NCBI GenBank assembly: GCA_047947135.1
Contig: CP170457.1
Location: 310,001-374,000 of the forward strand
Direction of reading: 5' to 3'
Origin: Planctobacterium sp047947135
GTDB taxonomy: Bacteria > Pseudomonadota > Gammaproteobacteria > Enterobacterales > Alteromonadaceae
Length of the DNA: 64,000 bases
Made by a program: the position numbers and the translations under genes. The first letter of the stretch is position 1, and each line of letters starts with the position of its first letter. Below, piece after piece: positions 1 to 9,951 of this stretch. Under the pieces are notes generated by a model. That model was not told the origin of the DNA. It searched no databases and saw only the letters and a list, made by a program, of their open reading frames with translations.

Positions 1-1627
1 ATTCGATAAAGACCGCTCCATCACCACCTTGCTGTGACTGTCCCTCGACAAAAGTACCTGAGCCATAGGCATTAATTTGATAGTCACCGTCCAGCGACTC
101 AATATAGCCACCATCGTACAATGTGCAACTATCGCTCTCGTTGAGCACCCACTCGCTGTCACTATTAAAATACTGGGTTTGCAATATAACAGTCAGCTCG
201 TTCAGATTAGAGCCAAAGATATTCTCCATGGCAATCCGACCATCGCGGATCTCCATACCGTCAATCACCGGACCGCTAATGACATCCAGGTAACCGGCGT
301 CGGCGTACTCGGTTTTGACACCCACACCGTCATTATCCAGTAATTCTGCGGCATCGATACGCAAGTTGATTTGGTCGCTTCCAGCCTCCGTCATCCAGGG
401 AATGTCGGGGAGTGCAGATTTTTCGACTGTGATGGTGTCACCGGCCAATACGAAACTAAAGCGACCATCACCGGCGTTATCATTACTGAAACTGGCCATT
501 AAATTGGCAGCCGGGGCACCGGTAATATTATTGCCACCACCGCCAATATAGGTCCTACCGTTAAAGTCTTTGGCTGTGTTGTAGTAGAAGTAATTGCTTA
601 CATCCGCATCATAATATTGGGTCGTTGAATTTAAGGCATTATAGGCAGTCAACGTCAGCGTATGACCTTCAGCACTGGTAGCGATGGCACTGCCTCGGTA
701 AGCAAAATCTGAGTCCTCGCCACAATAGCCCTGAAAGCGATGTTCCAGTTCAGCTGTGAAATAGGCGGGTATAAAGCGTCCGATAACCATATTGGCCGGA
801 TTAGCGCCGAAACGATTGCTATTGATTACTCCAACACCAAGATAGTCGGCATCCTGAACATCGACCGCAAACTGCCCTACTTCATTCAATCTTGCCGTAA
901 ACGACTCTGAGCTGCCGCCGCTAAATTGCGGTTGCGCTACACCACTGTCAAATTCATTAAAGCTATCAATCGTACCGCCATCACTCAGGGCTAAAGGTGC
1001 GCCCTGATTACTGGCAAAATCAATATTCAGAAGTGCGCCATTCGTTGCTACGGATTCAGGCAATACCCGGGCAAAGCTAAAGCCAAGTCGATCGGATTGG
1101 TAATTGGGCAATAAACCACCGTTCGCACCAAATGCGGCAACTGACATAGTAAAGTCAACACCTGCGGTGTGCGTTGTACTGATGGAATCAGACAAAGCGA
1201 GATAACTGGGTTTCACCACAAATTCTTTTGCGTCCAAAGCGCCACCAGCATCAACGTGCAATTTAATACGGCCAACATCATTAAAGATCAAATCCGACAA
1301 CGCCGTTTCGGTGCCATCAAAGGATGCATCGACCAGCACGTAATTCAGATTTGAACCGCCATTACTTGGTGTAATAGTGACACTATTTGGCCCACCAACC
1401 TCAAAACTGTTGCCGGAGCATATGGCCGGATCAATGCACTCTATTGCCACCAAAAGCGGAACCGGTTCTTCCAACAGTGGGCAACTATCGGGTTTCTTCA
1501 CTGTGACTTGTGGTTGTCCTTGCTGTGAAAATGGTGCTTCTGCAACTTGTGTTGGGATATCCGTGTCCTGTCCGCCGTAATTTATCTCCAGAATATAATC
1601 AAAACTAATCTGGCAATCATCTGGGTC
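1..1627 (-). pseudogene. mshQ: C-terminal DUF6701 part of mshQ, after an in-frame TGA; partial at left edge
   Basis: This stretch continues the mshQ reading frame without a shift after the TGA at 1628-1630. Frame checks at about 1600, 1020, 720, 281 and 2-4 all fall in the same phase, and no stop was met while translating. The protein carries the features of the MshQ/DUF6701 C-terminal domain, including the motif GPVIDGMEIRDGRIAMENIF near 240 and the Cys-containing WVLNESDSCTLYDGG near 130. No start codon with a ribosome site is apparent just after the TGA, and there is no signal peptide, so it is unlikely to be made alone. DUF6701 is the conserved end of MshQ, a protein of unknown detailed role at the end of MSHA operons. 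It would be expressed only by readthrough, or if the TGA is a sequence error. The gene continues beyond position 1. Confidence 0.8.
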
Positions 1628-4600
1628 TCACTGATAGGCGTTTTGACCCGCAGGATTTTCACCGCTGAGCTGCAACGTTCCCGTTTCGACAGCTAGACGC
1701 CCCCAGTTGCTGTAGGTAGCCACTCCGCCATTAAGCTGTAGATCGTTAACGACAACCTGATAGGTACCGTCAACAACGTATTGGATATCCACTGATTGAG
1801 TACCGGCAGCAAGACTGGAACACTGCTCATCGGCACAGGCGCGTACCGTCAGCTCTGGGTTAGTACAAACAGAAGCCGGTGTCTCGAATGATAATTCGTA
1901 ATGATGGACCGGGTTAACGCAAGTGGAGACATCGCGAGCATCGGCCTGTATTTCGGCAGCCGACTGAGCGGTGCTGTAGATGCGGACATCATCAAATTGC
2001 CCGTGTGCAGAATTGTCACTGCCATTTGGATGATAATCACTGCGATTGTCACCGATGTACAAACTGCGGAAATTACCAAACTCATCCTCAAAACCATTAG
2101 GGAATGAGGACTGGGTCGCTTGTCTTACACCATTAATATAAATATCAGCACGCGGTTCGTTCAGATCCCAGGTAAACGCCAAATGTACCCATTGTCCGCC
2201 AGCAAATGACTGATAGCCGGTTTCGACACTGGCATCCCTGTCATCTTCATCTTCAAAGGCAAAGCGAATTCTACCGCTACTGGTGATGTTGGCATAAAAG
2301 TAATAGCGGTCTGAAGAGGCATCAAACAAAACCCGTGCCCCATCGTTCCAACTGGTATCCGCCCTGAACCAGAATGAAATGGTGCCTTTGTCGCCAATAT
2401 CATCCCGGGGATCAATAGTTGTATCAAGCGCGTCAATATCATCATCGTCATCGTTGAACGGTACATCCATCACCTGACAGGATATCGGATTATTGGGCGC
2501 AACAGGCGAAATTCCGCCCAGGTTAGTACCGTTGAAATTACCAGCACTGTCTATTACCGAACCACTGCCTGACCAACTGCTCTCTTCAAATTTGTAATGC
2601 GCCAATGAGTTGGAGCATTCCTCACATTGATACTCTGTTTGATAAAGATCTTCGATGAACTCGGCATTTGGTTGCTGTGTTCCATAAATGCGTACATCAT
2701 CCATTTTGCCTTTAAACCAATTTCTCAGTTTTGAAGGCTCTGAGACACCATTTCCGGTAATCGACGCATTTGCCGCCAAAATAATGGGTTCTGGATTTCC
2801 CTGAATACCACCTGTATCGTTTTTACGACGCGCTTTCAGGGCTCCATCCACATACAACCGCTTACCATTGGCTCCCCATGTGTAGGCTATATGATGCCAA
2901 TTTGATTCAGAAACTGGCTTATCCGTGCTGTAAATCTCGTGCTCGCTACCAATCTGATGTCGAACCCGAATGTCACCATCCTCCTCTACCCAGATGGTCA
3001 AATGACCCGCGTTATTGTCAGTGCCTCTTGAATCCTTGGAGAATAATGCCTGACCATTATGAATGGTATTACCACCGTCATTTTCATAGTCCAGATCCGG
3101 CACATAAATCCAGAAGGCAACCCCGCCTTGCGCTATTTCAAAGTCATCCTGGTGAGGGATGTTAATGTGCTCATCATCCCCTGCAAACTGAGGGCCTTTG
3201 CAGAATTTGCCATCGGACAGCGTAACACCGTCGATATAGGTTCCATTATAACCATTAACAATATCTTCATAGTCGCCGCCGGTGCCATCAATGCTGCAAA
3301 CATCAGATGGATAATGAGCAATAAGTTCCGGTTGTTCTACGGCACAGTTGTCACAATTATCATCAGATTCTGAATAAACGGCGAGCACTTCTGCATCGGT
3401 AGGCTGCTGTTTACTGTAGAAACGCACGTCATCCAATGCGCCATTTAAGAAACGACGCAAATCACTGCCAGAATGACCATCACCATGATAGTGGCCATAA
3501 CCATGCCCTCTGCCATGAGCATAATGCCCACGCCCTTTCTTATGACGGTGGCCGTCGTGGTTGTCGTGGTCACGCTCTCCTTCGTCACTGCGGGAGCCAC
3601 TGGCAGCCATAATTAAGCGTTCAATATTATTTTCTAAACCACTTGTGACGTTTTTATTCCGAGCAACGAGCTGACCATTCAAATACAAACGTAACCCGTC
3701 ATCACCAAAGGTAAACATCGCGTGATACCAGGTATCAGGTGACAGACTACCTTCGTCAGAACTCAACTCAAAATCGTCATCTTCAGTTTCGTAACTGACA
3801 ACCAATTCCCCATGACTGGTCACTGCCAGCACAAAGTCGCCTCCATCACCGTTACCGCGGGCTGATTTGGATAGCAGTGTTTGGATATCTTCACCATCGT
3901 CATCATCATGATCATCACCGTGGTTGTGACCACTGCCATGACCGCGTCCATGACCGTGACGATTGGCATTCTTGTCGCCTTTATCTTTCTCATCTTTGTC
4001 ATCATCGTCATCATCACGATCGTCATCATCGTCGCGATCGTCGTCATCCCGGTCGTCGTCATCGCGATCGTCATCATCATCCCGATCGTCATCATCCCGG
4101 TCGTCATCATCCCGGTCGTCGTCATCTCGGTCGTCGTCATCTCGGTCGTCGTCATCATCGCGATCATCATCTTCATCATCCCAATAGCGATTAGACGAAA
4201 ACTTATTCACTTTAAACCAGAGAGATACCGCACCCTCTTCTGTCGCGTATTCATCGGTATGGGGTACATCTACATGAGCACGGTCACCATTAAATTCCGC
4301 GCCCTGACACAGTACGGCGGAAATATCCGCATCCAGATCGCCTTTGGGCGTGCCATTATTGCCGGAAATGATATCAATGATGGCATCTTCATTTTCATCT
4401 ATATCACACACATCAAATGGCCAACGAGACGTCAGGATTGGATCAGGATTGCACTCAACGCAGGTATCAGGATTATCGGCAACGTATAACGCTTCTACCG
4501 CTTCCTCGTTCAGTTGTCCGGAGTACAGCCGTAGGTCATCAATTTCACCGGCAAATTTGTCTTTGAGATTGGAAGAAGAACCATAGTTTTCTGTTACCCA

Positions 4601-6715
4601 GGCATTGGCACCCAATATTATTGGCTCTGGATTAGATGCAATACCTCGGGTATCGCTGTCGCTGTCTTTGAGTTCTCCGTTGAGGTACAGAGACATGCCC
4701 TCGCCCCCCCAACTATAGACCAGGTGATACCAGGTATTTTCTTTCACTGAATTGCGCGGTGCTTCAATATTCTTATCAGAATTGTTATTGCCATTTTCTA
4801 ACTGATGACGAACTCTGATACTGCCGTTTTCACGGACCCACATGGTGAGATGTTCACCGCCGGCATTCCAGCCACTGGAATCCTTGGAGAAAATGCCCTG
4901 GCCACCATGGGAAGGATCACTACGATGAGACAGATCATCCACTTTGAACCAGAAAGACACCGTGCCATCCTGCAAGGCAAACTCATCAGCATGGGGAATG
5001 TTGATATGGGCATCGTCGCCATCAAAAGCAAAAGCCTGACAGAGTCTGCCGTCATCTTCAATACTGGCACCATCAATGCTGCGACCATGATTACTGTTAA
5101 TGGCGTCGATTACTTCACCATTTGAACCATCAAGAGAACAGACGTTTCCTTTCCAATGACCAACTAAAACCGGCTCTGGTGCGACACATTCTTCGCAACT
5201 GTACGCAGACTTGCCATAAAGCTCGGTGACATTGGCATCGCTGAGTTGCTTATCGAATAATTGCACCTCATCCATGGAACCCTTGAACATATCCTTGAGA
5301 TCGTTACTGTCTGAACGGCCATTGCCAGTCAGCCAGGCATTTGCACCAAGGATAATCGGTTCCGGATTGCCATCGATATCTCCGTTGGCAGCGAGCATTT
5401 CGTCAAGATTACCATCAACATACAAGCGCATGCCGGCTTCACCCCAACTGTAAACAACATGGTGCCACTGATTGCTGTTAATGTTGTTGGAACCCTGAAT
5501 ATTGTTGTCATGATTCCCTATCTGATGACGTACAAAAATATGGCGATTGGAGTCAATCCAAATAGTCAGGTGATCTGAGCCATTGTCAGTACCTCGAGAG
5601 TCTTTAGAGAACAATCCCTGTCCACCACGGGAACGTTTATTGGAAAAATTAACGTCATCGGTTTTGAACCAAAAAGCAATGGCGCCTTCCTCAAGCGCAA
5701 AAGCATTGTAATGAGGAATGTTAGCGTGATCGTCATCACCCGAAAACTTTAACCCCTGGCAGAACCGGGCATTATCATCGGTATCGGCACCATCAACAGT
5801 TCGTCCGTTATATCCTCCGATGATATCAACCAATTCCCCCTGGGTGCCATCGACTCTGCACAAATCTACTGGCCAGTAGGCAATAGGGTCTGGCAGAGGC
5901 TGATTTCCCCCATTCGCTATGCATACATCAAGCTCATCGAGATCTTTATCTTCGTAATGAATCTCGGCTTCTTCTTTTATTTCGATGATTTCTGCGGTGA
6001 CCGCACCCTTTACTTTGGAGTCCTTTTCCAACGTGACTTTGTTTTGGGCGTACAGGTAAGCCTCAGTATCTGAATCTTCTTTTAAGGTCACATCGCCATA
6101 ACCGACAATGACCAGATTGGTAGGCTTTTTGTCATTGATGTCGCTGTCTTTTTCAGCAACCAATGAAAGGACATAGAGTAATGTAGTATTGTCCTTGTCA
6201 CCTTTGTACTTAATTTTCGCCTTCTCTTTAACCACCAGTGTTTCAACCCAGAGAATGCTATCTTCGATTTCCAGTTTTGCCTTTTTCTCCAAAACCAGAT
6301 TCTTGATCTTATAGACACCAGTCGATGTCAGCTTTAGCTTTTTATTCTCCCGCACGGTGATATTGGCATAGGAGCCCGCACTTAAAGATTGGGTACTGGA
6401 AACGGTGATATTGCGCTGGGAATTGCTGTACTCAAAACCGGACAATTGCATTTTAGGGACGGTTTGCCCCGAAGCGCGGCAGTCCTCGCCATCACAGCTG
6501 TCTTCGTTATTAGAGGTTTTGTCTTCCAGCTCCGGGGTATCAAAAATATTATCGGGTGATTTTTTGATTTTACCTTTGCGATTGATGGTGATTTTTCCTT
6601 CACTATCGTGGATAGATGCACCATCCGGAAAAATCACCTCACACTGATTTGCCCAGACACTGAATGTGCCCGACATGAAGGCAAAGCATAACAATCGGGT
6701 CAGAAGATGTTTCAT
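1628..6715 (-). CDS. mshQ: MSHA biogenesis protein MshQ, N-terminal 1695 residues (LamG array), ending at an in-frame TGA
   Basis: The start is the ATG at 6715, which overlaps the mshP stop as ATGA; the GTG two codons earlier is less likely. The protein has a signal peptide (about residues 1-22), then a Lys/Glu-rich beta-repeat segment (about 45-260) resembling polymer-forming or beta-helical adhesin domains. Five LamG/concanavalin-like domains of about 200-240 residues follow, starting near nt 5880, 5165, 4430, 3325 and 2605. The first four begin with similar H/Y-W/Y-P..VC motifs and are joined by CxxC linkers. The third is swollen by an Asp/Arg tract and two His/Gly-rich inserts. The frame stops at TGA 1628-1630, just inside the DUF6701 region, which continues in frame. 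MshQ closes the MSHA operon and is probably exported; LamG domains commonly bind carbohydrate or calcium. The number of LamG copies is high for MshQ, by inference. Confidence 0.85.
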   Translation of the reverse strand: MKHLLTRLLCFAFMSGTFSVWANQCEVIFPDGASIHDSEGKITINRKGKIKKSPDNIFDTPELEDKTSNNEDSCDGEDCRASGQTVPKMQLSGFEYSNSQRNITVSSTQSLSAGSYANITVRENKKLKLTSTGVYKIKNLVLEKKAKLEIEDSILWVETLVVKEKAKIKYKGDKDNTTLLYVLSLVAEKDSDINDKKPTNLVIVGYGDVTLKEDSDTEAYLYAQNKVTLEKDSKVKGAVTAEIIEIKEEAEIHYEDKDLDELDVCIANGGNQPLPDPIAYWPVDLCRVDGTQGELVDIIGGYNGRTVDGADTDDNARFCQGLKFSGDDDHANIPHYNAFALEEGAIAFWFKTDDVNFSNKRSRGGQGLFSKDSRGTDNGSDHLTIWIDSNRHIFVRHQIGNHDNNIQGSNNINSNQWHHVVYSWGEAGMRLYVDGNLDEMLAANGDIDGNPEPIILGANAWLTGNGRSDSNDLKDMFKGSMDEVQLFDKQLSDANVTELYGKSAYSCEECVAPEPVLVGHWKGNVCSLDGSNGEVIDAINSNHGRSIDGASIEDDGRLCQAFAFDGDDAHINIPHADEFALQDGTVSFWFKVDDLSHRSDPSHGGQGIFSKDSSGWNAGGEHLTMWVRENGSIRVRHQLENGNNNSDKNIEAPRNSVKENTWYHLVYSWGGEGMSLYLNGELKDSDSDTRGIASNPEPIILGANAWVTENYGSSSNLKDKFAGEIDDLRLYSGQLNEEAVEALYVADNPDTCVECNPDPILTSRWPFDVCDIDENEDAIIDIISGNNGTPKGDLDADISAVLCQGAEFNGDRAHVDVPHTDEYATEEGAVSLWFKVNKFSSNRYWDDEDDDRDDDDDRDDDDRDDDDRDDDDRDDDDRDDDDDRDDDDRDDDDRDDDDDRDDDDDDKDEKDKGDKNANRHGHGRGHGSGHNHGDDHDDDDGEDIQTLLSKSARGNGDGGDFVLAVTSHGELVVSYETEDDDFELSSDEGSLSPDTWYHAMFTFGDDGLRLYLNGQLVARNKNVTSGLENNIERLIMAASGSRSDEGERDHDNHDGHRHKKGRGHYAHGRGHGYGHYHGDGHSGSDLRRFLNGALDDVRFYSKQQPTDAEVLAVYSESDDNCDNCAVEQPELIAHYPSDVCSIDGTGGDYEDIVNGYNGTYIDGVTLSDGKFCKGPQFAGDDEHINIPHQDDFEIAQGGVAFWIYVPDLDYENDGGNTIHNGQALFSKDSRGTDNNAGHLTIWVEEDGDIRVRHQIGSEHEIYSTDKPVSESNWHHIAYTWGANGKRLYVDGALKARRKNDTGGIQGNPEPIILAANASITGNGVSEPSKLRNWFKGKMDDVRIYGTQQPNAEFIEDLYQTEYQCEECSNSLAHYKFEESSWSGSGSVIDSAGNFNGTNLGGISPVAPNNPISCQVMDVPFNDDDDDIDALDTTIDPRDDIGDKGTISFWFRADTSWNDGARVLFDASSDRYYFYANITSSGRIRFAFEDEDDRDASVETGYQSFAGGQWVHLAFTWDLNEPRADIYINGVRQATQSSFPNGFEDEFGNFRSLYIGDNRSDYHPNGSDNSAHGQFDDVRIYSTAQSAAEIQADARDVSTCVNPVHHYELSFETPASVCTNPELTVRACADEQCSSLAAGTQSVDIQYVVDGTYQVVVNDLQLNGGVATYSNWGRLAVETGTLQLSGENPAGQNAYQ
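3995..4185 (-). repeat. 15-18 bp tandem repeat coding for (Asp4-5 Arg)n inside mshQ
   Basis: A run of near-identical units on the minus strand encodes DDDDR or DDDDDR about eleven times, then a Lys/Asp-rich tail. Units are multiples of three, so gain or loss of copies would keep the frame. It sits in the third LamG domain of MshQ, between the first strand and the rest of the fold. A His/Gly-rich segment (about 3890-3980) follows directly, and a second one lies at about 3450-3600. Confidence 0.85.
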
Positions 6716-7182
6716 GGGCACACCGTGGTAGTGTCGGTGTTTATATTTTTACCATCAATCGACACTGTTCGACTAACAATAAAATCACTTGAAATACACT
6801 GCCCCTGACTTTCGAAGCGAAAATAGTTGACGCCATCCACTTCAGTATTGGTGCAGGCATAGGTGGCGGAGCAACCCAAGAGCCCTTGAATATCACTGAA
6901 ATCCTGCGTCGTAGTTCCTCCACTACAGTTATCAATATTGACTGCCTGAGTACAAAATACTGAGAGTACGCCCTGTTCCAACCCTGAGCGGGCCGCATTT
7001 AATGCCCGAAGCCCAATCACTTCGTATGCGATGGCATCCTGTGAAGTACTAATTAGACGAGTAAGTGTCACTGCCAAAAAAGACATCACAACAATAACAA
7101 ATACGCTGATAACCAGCATACTGCCTTGTTGGCTTGCAGGACCAAATTGTCGGTTACGGCACATTGCGCAGGTGTACTTCAT
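6712..7182 (-). CDS. mshP: MSHA biogenesis protein MshP (pilin-like)
   Basis: This 156-residue protein has a short N-terminal segment ending in QQGS, then a single hydrophobic helix (MLVISVFVIVVMSFLAVTL, about residues 22-40), as in type IV minor pilin or PilX-like proteins. The soluble part holds several cysteines (two pairs near 97-125, one at the end). It lies between mshO (29 nt overlap) and mshQ (4 nt overlap), the standard place of mshP. It is likely a minor pseudopilin of the MSHA pilus. The usual Glu5 of pilins is not seen, which is typical of MshP. Confidence 0.88.
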   Translation of the reverse strand: MKYTCAMCRNRQFGPASQQGSMLVISVFVIVVMSFLAVTLTRLISTSQDAIAYEVIGLRALNAARSGLEQGVLSVFCTQAVNIDNCSGGTTTQDFSDIQGLLGCSATYACTNTEVDGVNYFRFESQGQCISSDFIVSRTVSIDGKNINTDTTTVCP

Positions 7183-8119
7183 TATTAAAAACCACTACTT
7201 CATCATTGCGCGAAAATCTGAGCAATAAATGAACTATAGCATTTCTTGTCAATGATGGATCGCTATATCGAAAAGGATCGCCCAAATTATTTCCGGAGTT
7301 GGGGTCATCTGATAACTCATTGATCATGTTTTTGGCCATCAGAATGCCCTCACCTAAAGTGGTTCCTGAGCCGGTTTGTGCTGTCTGGTCAGGTAAAAAA
7401 CCATAATCGGTATGGCGCGTAACGATGCCCGTAACCTGATTGTAGCAGTAGCTAATAGGATTGCTGACGATATAAAATCGTCTTACCGTGGAGTCAGTAG
7501 CGAAACGCACAGCCGTGGGGTCATCCAGTTCATTGCTGTCATTATCAAAGTACACGGTCACCAGATTATCACCGGGGTTAATATCTGGTGGCACACTGGA
7601 TACATCATCGGTAGACACACCGTCAAGACCCACTCGTCTCCCGCCGTTAATATTCAGGGCACTGTACACCTGAACGGGCTGCGTTGGGTAAATCACTACA
7701 TAATGGCTATCGGCTTGGGTACGGTCATACTGCTGTGAAGTAATAAGAGAGCCAATCATATCTGGCGCTTGCAGCGAACTTGTCGGGGTTTCCGAGCCTG
7801 TCGCAACATCGTTATAGAAAGCACTCCATTCTATTGGCGTAAACTCCAGACAATGTGTGATGACATTCTCTGGTGTCGCCGCTTCCGGGTACTCCTTCAC
7901 TCTGACGCTATTAGGCAGCGCATAGCGAATTTCTCTATTGAGTCTTTCTACTAAGAAGCGGCTCTCGGATAGAATTTGATCGCGTTCTGTCACATCTATA
8001 TAAATCTGGGTGCCAGTGCTTAAAAAACCAAAAATACCACTGGACACAATACCGAGAATGATAATCACAACTATCAACTCAACCAGTGTAAATCCTCGAT
8101 ATATTTTGGCTTTGTTCAT
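7154..8119 (-). CDS. mshO: MSHA biogenesis protein MshO (minor pilin)
   Basis: A 321-residue prepilin-like protein. The class III leader ends at YRG, followed by FTLVELIVVIIILGIV with Glu at mature position 5, the hallmark of type IV pilins cut by the prepilin peptidase. The C-terminal part is a large soluble domain. It sits 9 nt after mshD and overlaps mshP. Position, size and leader together identify MshO, a minor pilin of the MSHA system. There is no sign of damage. Confidence 0.9.
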   Translation of the reverse strand: MNKAKIYRGFTLVELIVVIIILGIVSSGIFGFLSTGTQIYIDVTERDQILSESRFLVERLNREIRYALPNSVRVKEYPEAATPENVITHCLEFTPIEWSAFYNDVATGSETPTSSLQAPDMIGSLITSQQYDRTQADSHYVVIYPTQPVQVYSALNINGGRRVGLDGVSTDDVSSVPPDINPGDNLVTVYFDNDSNELDDPTAVRFATDSTVRRFYIVSNPISYCYNQVTGIVTRHTDYGFLPDQTAQTGSGTTLGEGILMAKNMINELSDDPNSGNNLGDPFRYSDPSLTRNAIVHLLLRFSRNDEVVVFNNEVHLRNVP

Positions 8120-8128
8120 ACCCTTTGC

Positions 8129-8749
8129 CTAATAGTTGTGTTTAAACACGCTAAAGTATATTTCCTCTCCATTTGGTGTGGTTACAACAACATCAATGCG
8201 TTTTATGTTGCCTGATGACGTATCTGCACCACCATCCTGATCAGCATCATACGCCACCTCGACATCCATCTGAAAGCCTTCATATAAGTTACTACCATCA
8301 ATGACAAGTTGTTCACCTAAGGAATTTTGAAACTGACTACCATCAGTAAATTGCAGGCCGTGATAATCATCGACATCATCATACACTTCCCGGTCATTTT
8401 CATTGCCATTTGGTCGTCCACCAAGGCCATCTTCCGGACCAAGCAATATAGGCACAGTACAAACCCGTTCACCAATAGCGGTATTGGTGGCCAGACCATC
8501 CCCATCTAAATCTTCATTACAACGAATTCGGCCGCCACTGCGGTCAGCGTTTTCATCAAACAACTTGCCAGACATTTCATTAAATAATGACTGCGCCAGC
8601 TCAGTGGCGCGCACCTGATAGATGGGATCAATGCTGCGATTCGCCTGTGGAGCCAATAAGTCAGTGACAATTGTCAACACAATGGAAAATGTAATTATAC
8701 CCACTACCAATTCAATCAGGGTATAGCCATTATGTAGATGGGATTTCAT
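8129..8749 (-). CDS. mshD: MSHA pilin protein MshD
   Basis: A 206-residue minor prepilin. The leader MKSHLHNG is followed by YTLIELVVGIITFSIVLTI, with Glu5 after the predicted Gly/Tyr cut site. The soluble domain is Asp/Asn-rich with paired cysteines (near 80 and 95). It starts 3 nt after the mshC stop and ends 9 nt before mshO, so translation is probably coupled. Order and length match MshD of Vibrio and Shewanella. Confidence 0.9.
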   Translation of the reverse strand: MKSHLHNGYTLIELVVGIITFSIVLTIVTDLLAPQANRSIDPIYQVRATELAQSLFNEMSGKLFDENADRSGGRIRCNEDLDGDGLATNTAIGERVCTVPILLGPEDGLGGRPNGNENDREVYDDVDDYHGLQFTDGSQFQNSLGEQLVIDGSNLYEGFQMDVEVAYDADQDGGADTSSGNIKRIDVVVTTPNGEEIYFSVFKHNY

Positions 8750-8752
8750 TGC

Positions 8753-9400
8753 CTACACTCCGCACAGACCGGCATGGATATATCCCTGAGGTTCGACACA
8801 TACTACAGCTCTGGCATTGCTACTGTCTTCACAGTCAATCGCGCAAAACTCAATAATACAGCCATTTTTGTCATTACCGGGATCGAGTAGACAGTCACCT
8901 GTTTCTGCGGAAGGAATACCACCACCATCAAACTCGATAAAGTCGATGGTGTCGCCATCAGAATTCACCGCTTTTAAATCCACACGATCCGCAGCAAGTT
9001 GCTCGGCAGTGGCAAAAAACCCTTCGGGATTAAACTCAGTGCTGGTTTCTATATAGTCTTCGCAGGTCTGTTCCAGACCATCAATAATTTCTTCATCATC
9101 GGGGGCATCTGGATCAACTGTGCTGTAATAAGTAAGAGGCGGTGGGCCAAAGGCATTGTCGAAGTTATCAAAATTCACTTTAAAGCAGGGGTAGTCTTCA
9201 CCAGGAAATTCCCGGGTATCCGACATAGCGCGGATCTGCATATTGCGTAAAACGGAGATAAGTTGCGCCTGAAAAACATTCGGCGCAACATCAGAATCAT
9301 CAAATATTCGGGGAAATACGGTAACAGAGAGGATACCAAGCAGAATAATGGTTAATACCAGTTCGACTAGTGAAAAACCATTATTCCTCTTTAGTGTCAA
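8753..9400 (-). CDS. mshC: MSHA pilin protein MshC
   Basis: A 215-residue minor prepilin. The leader MTLKRNNG precedes FSLVELVLTIILLGILS, with Glu5 present. The only start that keeps the leader is a TTG at 9400, 20 nt after the mshA stop, which may keep its translation below that of the major pilin. The C-terminal domain has several cysteines, including a cluster in the last 40 residues (CIIEFCAIDC). Context between mshA and mshD supports MshC. Confidence 0.88.
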   Translation of the reverse strand: MTLKRNNGFSLVELVLTIILLGILSVTVFPRIFDDSDVAPNVFQAQLISVLRNMQIRAMSDTREFPGEDYPCFKVNFDNFDNAFGPPPLTYYSTVDPDAPDDEEIIDGLEQTCEDYIETSTEFNPEGFFATAEQLAADRVDLKAVNSDGDTIDFIEFDGGGIPSAETGDCLLDPGNDKNGCIIEFCAIDCEDSSNARAVVCVEPQGYIHAGLCGV

Positions 9401-9420
9401 ATCTTAATCGACTCGCTTAA

Positions 9421-9951
9421 TTAACACTCACTTGATACAACCGTAATCACAGGTCTTGCATTGGAAACCGAACTGTCATAGGAATAGCTGACATAACAAT
9501 CTTGTGCTGTCGTACCCGTTAGATCTCCATCCGACGCATCGCCCTCTTTACCTGATGGCCAGACTCTTGCTTCAGTTGCAGCATCATCGGCGGCATTGTC
9601 ATCAAAAGTGACCCAATCACCGGAATCCACATCCAGTATATCTAGCACATTCGGAGAAGTTGGTGCAGGAAAGCCTAGGTCAACTTCAATTACATTACCT
9701 TCAACAGTAATGGTTGGGGTATTTGTAGACGTATATTCCTGTCCATCAATCCCAGCAATCTTTGCTTTGGCTCTTATAAGCTGCGCAGCAGCTTTCAATG
9801 CACCTTCCATGCCCTGCATCGTAGCTCGTTGTGCATCACTGCTAACATCCATAAACTTTGGTGCTGCGGTTACTGCAAGAATACCTAAAATGATAATTAC
9901 GATAATCAGTTCGATTAACGTAAAACCTTTATTATTATTTATCTTTTTCAT
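9421..9951 (-). CDS. mshA: Major MSHA pilin MshA
   Basis: The start is the ATG at 9951, preceded by a GAGGT ribosome site 7-8 nt upstream; a longer frame from 9978 lacks one. The 176-residue prepilin has the leader MKKINNNKG, cut before FTLIELIIVIIILGILAVTA, with Glu5. Two cysteines near the C-terminus (CYVSY... and the last residue) would form the disulphide loop typical of type IVa pilins. It is the first gene after a 263 bp non-coding stretch, which fits separate, stronger expression of the main subunit. It builds the mannose-sensitive haemagglutinin pilus used for surface attachment. Confidence 0.92.
   Translation of the reverse strand: MKKINNNKGFTLIELIIVIIILGILAVTAAPKFMDVSSDAQRATMQGMEGALKAAAQLIRAKAKIAGIDGQEYTSTNTPTITVEGNVIEVDLGFPAPTSPNVLDILDVDSGDWVTFDDNAADDAATEARVWPSGKEGDASDGDLTGTTAQDCYVSYSYDSSVSNARPVITVVSSEC

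Noticed and set aside
3995..4185. Regular short repeats that might be read as a CRISPR array
   Set aside because: The units are 15-18 bp with no unique spacers and translate cleanly within mshQ.
3820..4489. Long open frames of Ile/Val, Ser/Arg, His/Arg and Met/Thr repeats over the mshQ repeat tract
   Set aside because: They are shadows of the (Asp4Arg)n codons in other frames; they lack ribosome sites and real domain content.
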